A stretch of DNA of 64,000 bases from Streptomyces ureilyticus (lineage in GTDB: Bacteria; Actinomycetota; Actinomycetes; Streptomycetales; Streptomycetaceae): contig NZ_JAAKZX010000016.1 of assembly GCF_011045025.1 (NCBI RefSeq), positions 1 to 64,000 on the forward strand. Direction: 5' to 3'. Below, one piece after another: positions 53,900 through 64,000 of the stretch. Made by a program: the position numbers and the translations under genes. The stretch's first letter is position 1. Each line of letters opens with the position of its first letter. The notes beneath the pieces were generated by a model. The model ran no database searches. It was given only the letters and a program-made list of their open reading frames with translations, and was not told the DNA's origin.

Positions 53900-55279
53900 A
53901 TGAGCCGAGAGCCGAACGTGCAGTTAGCCGCCGTCATGGACGAAGCGAAGGTCTCGAACAAGGGGCTCGCGAAGCGAATGCGGGATGCCGCCGCGCAGCG
54001 CGGCACGAGTCTCGGAACAACGCACGTATCCGTGCAGCGATGGCGGGACGGCTCAGGCATCCAGCCCCAGACAGCGGCGATCATGGCGGACGTACTCGGC
54101 GCCAAGCTGGGCCGCCGCATCACACCCGGCGATCTCGGCTTCTTCGACCACGCTCGGTCAGCCACTCCGCAACCGATCGGCTATCCGAGCACCGTCCCCG
54201 ACGTGCTGACCATGTTGGGCGGACTCGCCGACGAACGCGTCGAGGCCCCGGCCCCGGCCCCGGACCAACTGGTCATCGCGGACGGCGACCTCAGCTCTGC
54301 CGTCCTGTCATGGATGATCGCGCGCCCCGACGGCGTCCAGGCTGACAGGCCCGCTCACCAACGCGTCGGCATGCGCGACGTACACGCGATCCGAGACGCT
54401 GCCAGCTTTTTCATGCAACTCGACTTCAAGTACGGCGGAGGCCGCGGCCACAAGGCACTGCGCCACTACTTCCGCGAGGAAGTTCTCCCCCTGCTCGATG
54501 CCAGCCACAGCGAGAAGGTCGGCAACGCATTGTTCGGCGCCGCCGCCGAGGTCTCCCAGTTACTCGCGTGGACCGCGTACGACACCGGAAACCACCAGCT
54601 CGCCCACCGCTACCTGACCTCCACGCTGCGCCTGACCCAGGTGAACGGGGATCGCATGTTCGGCGCCCGTATCCTCACCAACCTCAGCCACCAGGCCAAC
54701 TATCTCGGCAACCACGCCCAAGCCATCCAGTTGGCGCGCGCCTCCCTGGAAGGCGGCAAGGGGCAGTCCACACCCCGCGCCATGTCATTGTTCGCGGCCC
54801 ACGAAGCCCGCGCTCTGGCCAACGCTGGAGACGCCCGCGGAGCTGGCCGAGCCATGAACGACGCCGAACGCTACTTCGAGCGCGCCGACACCGCCACGGA
54901 CCCGGATTGGCTCAGCTACATGGACGCCGCCGAGCTCGAAGGCGAGATCTGCCACTGCCTCCGCGACCTCAAAGAGCGCCGCGACGCCGTCGAATACGCC
55001 CAGCGGGCAGTGGACAGGACCGACCCGAAGTACGCCCGCACACTCGGGTTCTGCCGCATGGTGCTCGCCCAGAGCCAGCTACTGAACGGCGAGTTGGAAG
55101 CCGCCGTCACGACAGCCGGTCTGGCCCTTGAGGGCGGTGACACCCTTCAGTCGTCACGCTTCCAGCGCTACGTAACCGACTTCCAGCGCGAGGTCAGCAC
55201 TCACGCGGCGAACCCGATCGTGGCCGCCTTCAACGACCAGGTGCACGACGCACTCGCCCGCCTGGAGGACGACGAGTAG
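53900..55279 (+). CDS. XRE-type helix-turn-helix regulator with TPR-like domain
   Basis: 459 residues. N-terminal DNA-binding domain (about 5-75: QLAAVMDEAKVSNKGLAKRMRD and THVSVQRWRDGSGIQPQTAAIMADVLG) and a long helical tetratricopeptide-like C-terminal region (about 170-455). Leu9 and Leu221 are encoded by TTA (53924-53926, 54560-54562), so translation should need bldA. It probably binds the twin palindromes upstream. Similar TPR regulators respond to peptides or small signals. Confidence 0.83.
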   Translation: MSREPNVQLAAVMDEAKVSNKGLAKRMRDAAAQRGTSLGTTHVSVQRWRDGSGIQPQTAAIMADVLGAKLGRRITPGDLGFFDHARSATPQPIGYPSTVPDVLTMLGGLADERVEAPAPAPDQLVIADGDLSSAVLSWMIARPDGVQADRPAHQRVGMRDVHAIRDAASFFMQLDFKYGGGRGHKALRHYFREEVLPLLDASHSEKVGNALFGAAAEVSQLLAWTAYDTGNHQLAHRYLTSTLRLTQVNGDRMFGARILTNLSHQANYLGNHAQAIQLARASLEGGKGQSTPRAMSLFAAHEARALANAGDARGAGRAMNDAERYFERADTATDPDWLSYMDAAELEGEICHCLRDLKERRDAVEYAQRAVDRTDPKYARTLGFCRMVLAQSQLLNGELEAAVTTAGLALEGGDTLQSSRFQRYVTDFQREVSTHAANPIVAAFNDQVHDALARLEDDE

Positions 55280-55282
55280 CCG

Positions 55283-56200
55283 CTACCAGGGCCGCCAGTC
55301 CCGAGGCGCGTCGTCATTGCGCAGCCCGGCGATGCGCCGGCGGTACTCGGCCGCCGTCTGCTCGTCTTCCTGCACGTTCTGCATGAGCCACGTCGTCATG
55401 CCGAACTCTTGCAGGCCACGCAGCGTCTCGTACCCCTCCCAGTCGTACAGGTCCCGCCCGTACGCGGCGACGAAGTCGGCGTACTGCTCGTCGGTCTGCC
55501 ACCCAAGGCTGTGGTGCTCCACAGCGGTGACCATCAGGTCCCACTCCGGGTGATCGAAACAGAAGGCTTCGAAGTCGATCAGGATCACTTGCCCTTGATC
55601 GTCCACCATGAGGTTCTGCACATGAGCATCACCGTGCACCGGGCCCTTGGGAGTCTCGAACCGCAACTCCGCGTACTTGTCTTGCAGTTCCCGCCACCGC
55701 TTCCGCAGGAAGACCTTGTCATCCTCCGGGATCACGGCCCGGTTGAGCCGCAAGTCTTGCTTGTCGAAGGGCTCGAACGAGGGCAGCTCAAGCCCGTCCG
55801 GCACCCTCAGAGAGTGCAGATCCCGCAGGACGCCCCCCAACTCCCCATAGGTCGCCTTCCGATCACCCTCAACGATCAGATGCCAGAACGTCACCGGGTG
55901 CCCCTCGATCACGAACGGCTGCTCAAGATCCTCAACGATACGAGCCGCAGGGAACCCCTCCTCTGCCAGCCACCGCGAAACGGCCACCTCGACACGCGCT
56001 TTCGGCAGCCACTCTTCCCCACGGGCCACACGCACGATCACCGGAGCCGAGGCCAGCCGGAACAACGCGTTCTCCCCGAGGCGGATCAACTCCGCGCCTC
56101 TGTCGTCGAGCCCCGCAGCCCGGCACGCGGCAGCCATCACCCGCGTAGCCCCCGCCGACGTGAACCCCTCTTCCGAACCCCGAGCAGCGTCAACCGCCAT
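55283..56200 (-). CDS. Aminoglycoside phosphotransferase-fold kinase
   Basis: 305 residues. The APH fold is shown by the catalytic loop GPVHGDAHVQNLM and the metal Asp in VILIDFEAF; the N lobe has VIVRVARGEEW. Its stop lies three bases from the convergent XRE-TPR stop. Targets of APH-type proteins range from antibiotics to sugars and proteins, and nothing here points to one. Confidence 0.83.
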   Translation of the reverse strand: MAVDAARGSEEGFTSAGATRVMAAACRAAGLDDRGAELIRLGENALFRLASAPVIVRVARGEEWLPKARVEVAVSRWLAEEGFPAARIVEDLEQPFVIEGHPVTFWHLIVEGDRKATYGELGGVLRDLHSLRVPDGLELPSFEPFDKQDLRLNRAVIPEDDKVFLRKRWRELQDKYAELRFETPKGPVHGDAHVQNLMVDDQGQVILIDFEAFCFDHPEWDLMVTAVEHHSLGWQTDEQYADFVAAYGRDLYDWEGYETLRGLQEFGMTTWLMQNVQEDEQTAAEYRRRIAGLRNDDAPRDWRPW

Positions 56201-56515
56201 GCCCGCACCAGCTCCCCTAGTCGCGCGCGATCAACCAGCGCACGCCAACGGGTGACCAACCCGACGCACGCCGGACACGACCACGACCGTACCTGCTGCC
56301 CATAGCTCGGACGAGGACGTGTAGAGCGTTCACGGCCCTGGTCGAGTTCGCCGCTTCCGGGGGAGGCAACGCCTGCACGCATAGCAACCTCCGCGCTCAC
56401 CCGGATGGAGTAATCGTCGCGCCGGGGACTTCCCGCCATGTCGTACTGGAAAGCGCGGTGGCGGGTGCCACTGCCGCCTGCCAGTGATCTATCTCAGTCA
56501 GATGAGGTAACTCCG
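56201..56515. other. Interval before the membrane-protein cargo gene
   Basis: About 315 bases. A leftward 100-codon frame (56137-56439) with a short CPAC...RW motif overlaps the kinase gene and could be a small protein, but it has no good ribosome site. The rightward gene needs a promoter here. No palindrome was seen. Confidence 0.4.
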
Positions 56516-57811
56516 GTGCCTGAGAAACAGACCCCAAGGACCAAGAAGAAAGCCCGCTGGCTAGGAAGCCGGGGAGATAAAAAAGTGCAGCGCGCGGCCG
56601 ATCTTGCTGCTGAAAGGGCAGTGGAGAGTGTCACTGAGCGGACGGCAGAACAGGCAAGCTCCAAGGCCCCCTGGCTCGAACTTCCCCTTGCCTGGATTTC
56701 CTATCTACGAACAGAGATTGACCGCCAGGAATGCAGGGATGAGGAAGGAGAGGATTGCGAACGGAGAAAACTCATCGCTGGCGTCAGGAAGCATCTAAGG
56801 ATTGCAGAAGCGTCATGCATAGAAAAGCAACGATGGTTCAACCGGTTCAAGAGGGCCAATAAGCTAGAACGAATATGGGCCAATGTGCGCGCCGCCGAAG
56901 TGAATCTTCTTGCTCTAAGTTCGGACGATGAACTGCGAGCTCGCGGTAGCTACGTCAAGGCGATGGTGCAAAATTACCTCCAGGAGGGCAGTCCGCAGCG
57001 AGACCAAGCAGAGAATGTCCTAAATGAGCTTAGATGCACTCCGCACTGTAAAGATTCATGCGCGTCCGGACAATCGGTCGGTGAATGTAAGACCTCTCAC
57101 CACGGGAAAGGAGTTATATCGCCACAGGATCGATTCATCGTGGTTCAGGCACTCGGTATTTCCTACTGGGCACTCGACATAAGAACGAGGCGAGTTCGAA
57201 TATTCACCAACATTTTGTGGGTGGCGACCGGATTCACCATGGTGTTCGCGGTATTGATCGCCGTTTGGGGTGCCATCGATCCACAGACCCTGAGCATGTG
57301 CTTTGATCACCCACAGAAGGGTGACCTAATCGTCGATGATCCTCCTAATAGAATGCCTGAAAGAGTGGTCGTCTGTCCTACGGGGGCGGAAAATGTTCTC
57401 AACAGTGAAGCAGCCGATGGGAAACGCTTCCTGGACGACTATGCCGACCCCTTGGACGTCCTCTCGGTTGAGCTCGCTGGACTTATCGGCGCCGCACTGA
57501 CGACAATTGCGGCCCTAAGAAGGATACATGACAGCCACACGTCCCCATATGCCCTACCCCTGGCGGCGGCCACGCTGAAATTTCCCCTAGGAGCGCTATC
57601 GGCTTTTGTTGGCGTTGTGTTCATCAGTGGCGCGTTCCTTCCCGGACTGAGCGCACTGGACACGCCGATACAGATCCTCGCTTGGGCAGTTCTCTTCGGG
57701 GCGGCCCAGCACCTGATAACCCATCTTATCGACGAAAAGGCACAAACGACATTGGCCAGCATCGGAAAACCACCTAATCCCCCGGGGGTGACACCAGCGG
57801 ATGGACATTAG
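56516..57811 (+). CDS. AT-richer four-helix membrane protein (cargo, unknown)
   Basis: 431 residues, unknown family. A large helical, charged N-terminal region (about 1-220) has a Cys-rich spot (CTPHCKDSCASG, GEC). Four transmembrane helices follow near 226-248, 317-333, 355-375 and 385-405, separated by a loop with CFDHP and VVCPTG. Codon use is clearly less GC-rich than all neighbours (many A/T third positions), a sign of recent acquisition. GTG 56516 has GAGGT seven bases before it; the frame extends to ATG 56438. It may be an effector or defence component, but no motif proves it. Confidence 0.7.
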   Translation: MPEKQTPRTKKKARWLGSRGDKKVQRAADLAAERAVESVTERTAEQASSKAPWLELPLAWISYLRTEIDRQECRDEEGEDCERRKLIAGVRKHLRIAEASCIEKQRWFNRFKRANKLERIWANVRAAEVNLLALSSDDELRARGSYVKAMVQNYLQEGSPQRDQAENVLNELRCTPHCKDSCASGQSVGECKTSHHGKGVISPQDRFIVVQALGISYWALDIRTRRVRIFTNILWVATGFTMVFAVLIAVWGAIDPQTLSMCFDHPQKGDLIVDDPPNRMPERVVVCPTGAENVLNSEAADGKRFLDDYADPLDVLSVELAGLIGAALTTIAALRRIHDSHTSPYALPLAAATLKFPLGALSAFVGVVFISGAFLPGLSALDTPIQILAWAVLFGAAQHLITHLIDEKAQTTLASIGKPPNPPGVTPADGH

Positions 57812-58062
57812 CAGTGCGCCATAATGCCAGCCATCGTTCATTACCGAAGATTACCGGCCGTAGATCACCTCGCCTGACAAGTGCGAGAACAGCTTAAGCG
57901 CCACGTAAACTTCCTCACATGATGCCCCCGTCTGCTGCTCGAGGAGGTCGGCCACCCCGTGGCCAGGAGGCGGTGGTATACCCATGCCCGCAAGCTCACC
58001 CTCTTCTGCCGAGTGACATAAGGAGGCTTGCTACCCAGCCGCCCACTACGCGCCCAGGCACA

Positions 58063-59196
58063 TCACTCACGAGCTCGAATTGAGGAGAGGCTCCCTTTGG
58101 CCTTCTCAAGCTCTTCGAAACCAATACTTGGAGGAAGGTCTTTGATATCAGCCAGTACTGCAACGGAAAGTTGTTCGATCCGCAAGCCTTCAGAACGGGA
58201 CAGATCTACGTCCTTGAGAACGGCACCCGTAAAGTCAGCGTCGTGAAACTCAGCGGACGGCACTTGAGTGTGAAGGAAGGCAGCGCCCTGAAGGTTGGCT
58301 TCCCTCAGCCGAGCCCGCTCCATATTGGCGTAAGAGAAGACGGCATTCCTCGCGTCGGCCTGCCATAGCGCGGTTTCCTCCATACCAGCCTGGTAGAAGA
58401 TCGCGCCGTTGAGGTGTGTGAAGGAGAAGTCGGCCTTGTGAAGTGCAGCGCCCTGGAAGACCGCATCCCGCAGAAAGGCTCGTGCGAAGTGAGCCCGCTG
58501 CAAGCGGGCGCCCCTCAGGTCGACCTGATCGAGCTTGGCATCGCTCAAGTCCGCACCACGGAGATCTGTGTGACGAAGGTCGATGTATGAGGGGCCGTCA
58601 CCATGGATCGGTCGCCGCCCAAGGACAGTTAGCGCAGCCTGTACGTCCTCATCAGGCTTGACGTCCTTCTCGTCAGCGCCCTCTTCGTTCCCAGCGGCGG
58701 CGCGCTCTCGGACAAAGGCGGCCAGCACTTCGATGACGGTTGCGTGATCTTTCTTGGAGTCCCTCATGATTCGTTCTAGCGCGTAGATGCCGCCGAGTCG
58801 TTCCGTGAGGTTCTCGGACGCCAGCAGCTTAATCGCTTCAACGTACCTTTCCGTGACCTGGCCTTCACGGATTAGTTCAGACTGTTCTTGATCACGGATC
58901 CTCGTATGCTCAAACTGCTCCTGAACTTGCTCGTATTGCCGCAGACCCAAGACGTGGTTGCGATGCGTGTAGTAGAGGCTGACAGCCGCTACCGCCCCCA
59001 CGCCAAGCGCAACGAGCATGGTGCGGAAGCCGGTGATGACGACGCCGTCAGCAGGTTGAAGGTCCTTGCTGCGGAGGTGGGCTCCATCGACCCACCAGGG
59101 GCCGTGCCACAGCAGGAGGACGTACCCGGTAACTGCCAGTGCAAGGACCACGGTGAAGGCGATCCGCTTCATCTTCGACTTCATGCGAAGCAGCAT
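58063..59196 (-). CDS. Membrane-anchored pentapeptide-repeat protein
   Basis: 377 residues. Two N-terminal transmembrane helices (about 9-30 and 50-72) and a coiled segment lead to the conserved QVTERYVEAIKLLASENL ... GGIYALERIMRDS stretch. At least fourteen pentapeptide repeats of the A(D/N)Lxx type follow (LRGADLSDAKLDQVDLRGA onward, about 220-340), forming a right-handed beta helix. Proteins of this make-up are common in actinobacteria and their function is unknown; some pentapeptide proteins mimic DNA and protect gyrase. It is the last element gene before attR. Confidence 0.8.
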   Translation of the reverse strand: MLLRMKSKMKRIAFTVVLALAVTGYVLLLWHGPWWVDGAHLRSKDLQPADGVVITGFRTMLVALGVGAVAAVSLYYTHRNHVLGLRQYEQVQEQFEHTRIRDQEQSELIREGQVTERYVEAIKLLASENLTERLGGIYALERIMRDSKKDHATVIEVLAAFVRERAAAGNEEGADEKDVKPDEDVQAALTVLGRRPIHGDGPSYIDLRHTDLRGADLSDAKLDQVDLRGARLQRAHFARAFLRDAVFQGAALHKADFSFTHLNGAIFYQAGMEETALWQADARNAVFSYANMERARLREANLQGAAFLHTQVPSAEFHDADFTGAVLKDVDLSRSEGLRIEQLSVAVLADIKDLPPSIGFEELEKAKGSLSSIRARE

Positions 59197-59328
59197 GACC
59201 CTTGCCGCTTCCTCCAGCCTCGGAAAAGTGAAGTTCAGAGCAGAAGTTGAGGTCGGGGAGACGCGGTGGTCTGCACTCCCGGTCGGCTGTAAGACCGACC
59301 AGAGAGCACGGACCACCGGCAGGTGAGC

Positions 59329-61290
<1,962 letters not shown>

Positions 61291-61370
61291 GTGCAAAAGG
61301 TCCCTCCACGCTAGCGTCATGTTGGGCGCGCTGAACAGTGGGCCCCTTCTGTTCTTGCGATGATCGGTCG

Positions 61371-62801
61371 GTGACTACAACGCATCAGCCCCCGCTTCCC
61401 CCGTCCGAACCGCCGCAGGGGCCCGGCCCCGGCGACAACCACGGCTCCGGCGACGGTCATGGCCACAGCCATGCACATAGCCATGGCCATGGCCCTCCAG
61501 CCCCCGTCTCCAAACACTTGCGCAAGGTCATCGCCGCGGTGCTGATTCCCTTCGCCACGGCGGTCGTCGTGGGCCTGGCCGTGCTGTGGCCCGGCGGTGC
61601 CCCACCCCATGAACGCACCGGCGTCGGTTTCGACCGGCAGACCCAGCAGGCCACGGTGACCAAGGTCGACGAGGTGGACTGCAAGTCCGTCAATGCCTCG
61701 GGTGGAACGCCGACCGGCGACACCTCGACCGCCGAGGGATCCTCCGCTCAGCAGCAGGCGACCGGCGTCTGCAAGAAGGCGACGGTCCGGGTCGACACCG
61801 GCAAGGACAAGGGCCGTACCTTCACGGAGATCGTCCAGCCGGACTCGTCTCGGCAGCTGAGCCAGGGGCAGGAGGTGATCGTGGCGTATGCGCCCGACGC
61901 CCCCAGGGACCTCCAGTACTCGGTCACCGACGTGAACCGCAGGCTCCCGATGGCGCTGCTTGCAGGGATCTTCGCGATCGCCGTGGTCGTGGTGGGCCGG
62001 ATGCGCGGAGTCATGGCGCTGATCTCGCTGGCCGTCAGCTTCCTTCTTCTGACGTTCTTCATCCTGCCCGCGATACTTCAGGGCTCGAATCCCCTGGTAG
62101 TGGCGGTCGTCGGGGCGAGCGCGATCATGCTGATCGCCCTCTACGCCTGCCATGGACTGTCCGCCCGAACATCGGTCGCGGTGCTCGGCACCCTGGTCTC
62201 GCTCCTGCTGATCGGGATTCTCGGGTCACTGTTCATCGACTGGTCCGCGCTCACCGGCAACACGGACGACAACACCGGTCTGATCCATGGCCTCTATCCG
62301 AGCATCGACATGAGCGGTCTGCTGCTCGCGGGCGTCATCATCGGTTCGCTCGGTGTACTCGACGATGTAACGGTGACGCAGACGTCGGCGGTCTGGGAGC
62401 TGCACGCGGCCAATCCGTCGATGGGTCGGCGCGGGCTGTACCGCGCGGGCATCCGTATCGGCCGGGACCACATCGCGTCCGTGGTCAACACGCTCGTCCT
62501 CGCGTATGCGGGCGCCGCACTTCCCCTATTGCTGCTGTTCTCCATCGCTCAGAGCGGCGTAGGGACGGTGGCCAACAGTGAGCTGGTCGCCGAGGAGATC
62601 GTGCGCACGCTCGTCGGCTCAATCGGCCTGGTCGCCTCCGTGCCGGTCACTACGGCCCTGGCCGCTCTCGTGGTCTCGGCGGACCGCCCCGGCTCTGCGT
62701 CTGAGGCACAGACGCCGACGTCGGCACGAGCACCGGAGCAGGCACAAGCGGGCGTCAGGACGCCGGTACTCGGGGGGAAGGGCCGCCGCCGCAAGCGCTG
62801 A
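61371..62801 (+). CDS. YibE/F-type multi-pass membrane protein
   Basis: 476 residues. A His/Gly-rich N-terminal cytoplasmic stretch (DGHGHSHAHSHGHG, about residue 28-42) resembles metal-binding tails. After one helix and an extracellular loop come seven or eight helices of the YibE/F family (MRGVMALISLAVSF, LGVLDDVTVTQTSAVWEL). The family function is unknown. GTG 61371 (VTTTHQPP) is my start. It is divergent from thiC but starts 81 bases outside the riboswitch. Confidence 0.83.
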   Translation: MTTTHQPPLPPSEPPQGPGPGDNHGSGDGHGHSHAHSHGHGPPAPVSKHLRKVIAAVLIPFATAVVVGLAVLWPGGAPPHERTGVGFDRQTQQATVTKVDEVDCKSVNASGGTPTGDTSTAEGSSAQQQATGVCKKATVRVDTGKDKGRTFTEIVQPDSSRQLSQGQEVIVAYAPDAPRDLQYSVTDVNRRLPMALLAGIFAIAVVVVGRMRGVMALISLAVSFLLLTFFILPAILQGSNPLVVAVVGASAIMLIALYACHGLSARTSVAVLGTLVSLLLIGILGSLFIDWSALTGNTDDNTGLIHGLYPSIDMSGLLLAGVIIGSLGVLDDVTVTQTSAVWELHAANPSMGRRGLYRAGIRIGRDHIASVVNTLVLAYAGAALPLLLLFSIAQSGVGTVANSELVAEEIVRTLVGSIGLVASVPVTTALAALVVSADRPGSASEAQTPTSARAPEQAQAGVRTPVLGGKGRRRKR

Positions 62802-62831
62802 AGCGTTACGGCACCCTGTGCACCGTACGAT

Positions 62832-63239
62832 TCAACCCGCGCTCTGTTCCTCCGCCAGGATGCGGTCCAGGGCCTCGTCGAGATGTGTGTCGAAGTCGGC
62901 GAGGGAGTGCTCCTGGCCCAGTGGCACCAGCTTGTCCGTGCGGTCGAGGAACGCCACGAGCGGCACCGCACCGCAGCGGAACAGCGCCTGGTCGACGCCC
63001 ACTTGGAGCCGGATCAGCACATCACCGAACCCCTCCGAGCCGGCGGGCGAGATGTGCACATCACCGACCCCACACGGTCGCCCCACGCCGTCGATCAGCA
63101 GCTCCCGGCCGAACGCCCAGGTCACCGGGGCATCGCCGGGCAGGTGGAAAGTCAGCCGCACGGCGTAGGGATCACAGGTCTCGTATCGAAGCTCCACCGG
63201 GATGCGGAAGGAGAGCTCCTCCGACACAAGAAAGCTCAT
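62832..63239 (-). CDS. ssgA: SsgA, activator of sporulation septation
   Basis: 135 residues, the SALP family. It begins MSFLVSEELSFRIPVELRY, continues FHLPGDAPVTWAFGRELL and ends ILAEEQSAG, matching S. coelicolor SsgA as I remember it. SsgA localises SsgB and so FtsZ during sporulation, and affects hyphal branching. The start is the second of two adjacent ATGs. The upstream gene is its activator ssgR, 132 bases away. Confidence 0.95.
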   Translation of the reverse strand: MSFLVSEELSFRIPVELRYETCDPYAVRLTFHLPGDAPVTWAFGRELLIDGVGRPCGVGDVHISPAGSEGFGDVLIRLQVGVDQALFRCGAVPLVAFLDRTDKLVPLGQEHSLADFDTHLDEALDRILAEEQSAG

Positions 63240-63371
63240 CATGATCTCTGCCTGTACTACTGACTCGCGCATCGCCTACCCCGCCGTCTGACGTCGACTG
63301 GCCAGGAACCATCCACCTGACACTGCTGGCATCTTGCTGAACGTACACACCAGATCACAAGGAGTGAGTTT

Positions 63372-64000
63372 TCAGATGCTGATAGAGAGGGCGAGCGTCC
63401 CTGGCAGCCTGCCGATCTCGTTCTGCAACTGCCGTGCCGCCGGCAGCAGTCGGTCCGCCTGGTGGGCGGGCAGTGAGATGGCCATCGAGCCGACCGTGGT
63501 GCCCGCGATGATCGGAATCGCGGCGCAGACCGTCCCCAACGCGTATTCCTGACGCTCGACCACGGGCTGCATGCGTTTGGTCCCGTCGAGGCGCCGCAAC
63601 AGAATGTGATTGTCACGCACCGTGTACGGAGTGATCGACTGCACGGGATACCGGTCGAGGTGGTCGCGGCGGGCCTCCTCGTCGAGCTGGGACAGCAGGC
63701 ACTGGCCGATTGCGTGGGCGTGCCCGGTCTCGCGGAAGTCGGCCCACTCCTCGACCGCCGGATTGGCGGGGGTGTCGGCGACGCACTGGACGTCGATCTC
63801 GCCCTCTCGGTAGATCGCGTAGTACACGGGCACCCCGATCGAATCGCGCCACTGCGCGAGCGCCTCGACAACCGTGCTGCGACGTTTCTGCCGGGCCGCG
63901 CTGCTGCTGAGCCGCTCGGCCGCCTCACCGAGGAAGAACAGACCCTTGTCGCGGCGCAGATACCCTTCGTGCGCCAGGGTGCGCAGCAGGTGATACGCCG
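63372..64000 (-). CDS. ssgR: SsgR, IclR-family activator of ssgA (cut by window end)
   Basis: The frame is open to the last base, so the N-terminus is missing. The visible part starts within the IclR helix-turn-helix (AYHLLRTLAHEGYLRRDKGLFFLGE) and includes the effector domain (AIGQCLLSQLDEEARRDHLDRYPV, LGTVCAAIPIIAGTTVGSMAISL). In S. coelicolor SsgR is required for ssgA transcription. Gene order and direction are the same here. Confidence 0.92.
   Translation of the reverse strand, partial: AYHLLRTLAHEGYLRRDKGLFFLGEAAERLSSSAARQKRRSTVVEALAQWRDSIGVPVYYAIYREGEIDVQCVADTPANPAVEEWADFRETGHAHAIGQCLLSQLDEEARRDHLDRYPVQSITPYTVRDNHILLRRLDGTKRMQPVVERQEYALGTVCAAIPIIAGTTVGSMAISLPAHQADRLLPAARQLQNEIGRLPGTLALSISI

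Noticed and set aside
56137-56439. Leftward 100-codon frame with a CPAC motif upstream of the APH-type kinase
   Set aside because: Overlaps the kinase N-terminus, lacks a ribosome site and is extremely Arg-rich; noted only as a possibility.

Overview
The window comes from a Streptomyces chromosome close to the replication origin. The evidence is the very high third-position GC, mostly ATG/GTG starts behind GGAGG-type ribosome sites, rare TTA codons, ParB parS sites (GTTTCACGTGAAAC), clusters of DnaA boxes, and a gene order (ssgR-ssgA-thiC ... hisC-cydABCD ... serS-pheA) that I remember from the core of the S. coelicolor map. The last point is memory, not a search.

Layout. Positions 1-15.0 kb: a secreted protein, a primase/polymerase-domain protein, a GAF-PPM phosphatase with a damaged metal site, an M24 aminopeptidase, a MocR regulator, an MFS transporter, a CitG-like synthase, a 1,273-residue HTH-nSTAND-WD40 protein, a lipoprotein polysaccharide deacetylase and an RsbW-type kinase. 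Positions 15.1-21.2 kb: an extracytoplasmic copper operon (membrane protein, YcnI, Sco, PCuAC chaperone ECuC, CopC-CopD, Tat-exported peroxidase DtpA). Positions 21.3-24.9 kb: pheA, serS and an HAD phosphatase. Positions 25.2-29.1 kb: two ABC-2 transporter pairs in one operon. Positions 29.4-34.0 kb: a hydrolase-SDR fusion, KptA, another HAD phosphatase and an M23 peptidase. Positions 34.2-40.4 kb: cydAB and fused cydDC behind a Rex operator, with three parS sites inside the operon. Positions 40.6-45.6 kb: hisC, a LacI regulator with a TTA codon, a PPP phosphatase and a membrane protein.

Positions 45.86-59.48 kb: a 13.6 kb integrative conjugative element (AICE). It has a large serine integrase, a rolling-circle Rep, an FtsK-type Tra, small transfer proteins, a KorSA-like GntR repressor and a cargo arm: HATPase, XRE-TPR regulator, APH-type kinase, an AT-richer four-helix membrane protein and a pentapeptide-repeat membrane protein. 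It sits inside thiC. The original last 42 codons of thiC are stranded at the left end, and the element supplies a different 48-codon tail that keeps thiC open. An 11-bp identical core marks both junctions, just after the codons for the iron-sulfur cysteines. Beyond it lie the thiC TPP riboswitch, a YibE/F membrane protein, the sporulation gene ssgA and its activator ssgR, which is cut by the window end.

The most unusual features are the thiC tail exchange, parS sites placed in transcribed regions (the cydCD start codon, the apex of a terminator palindrome, and a near-match inside the TPP riboswitch), three DnaA-box clusters including one with exact 18-bp phasing, and an apparent frameshift at the 5' end of the element's rep gene.
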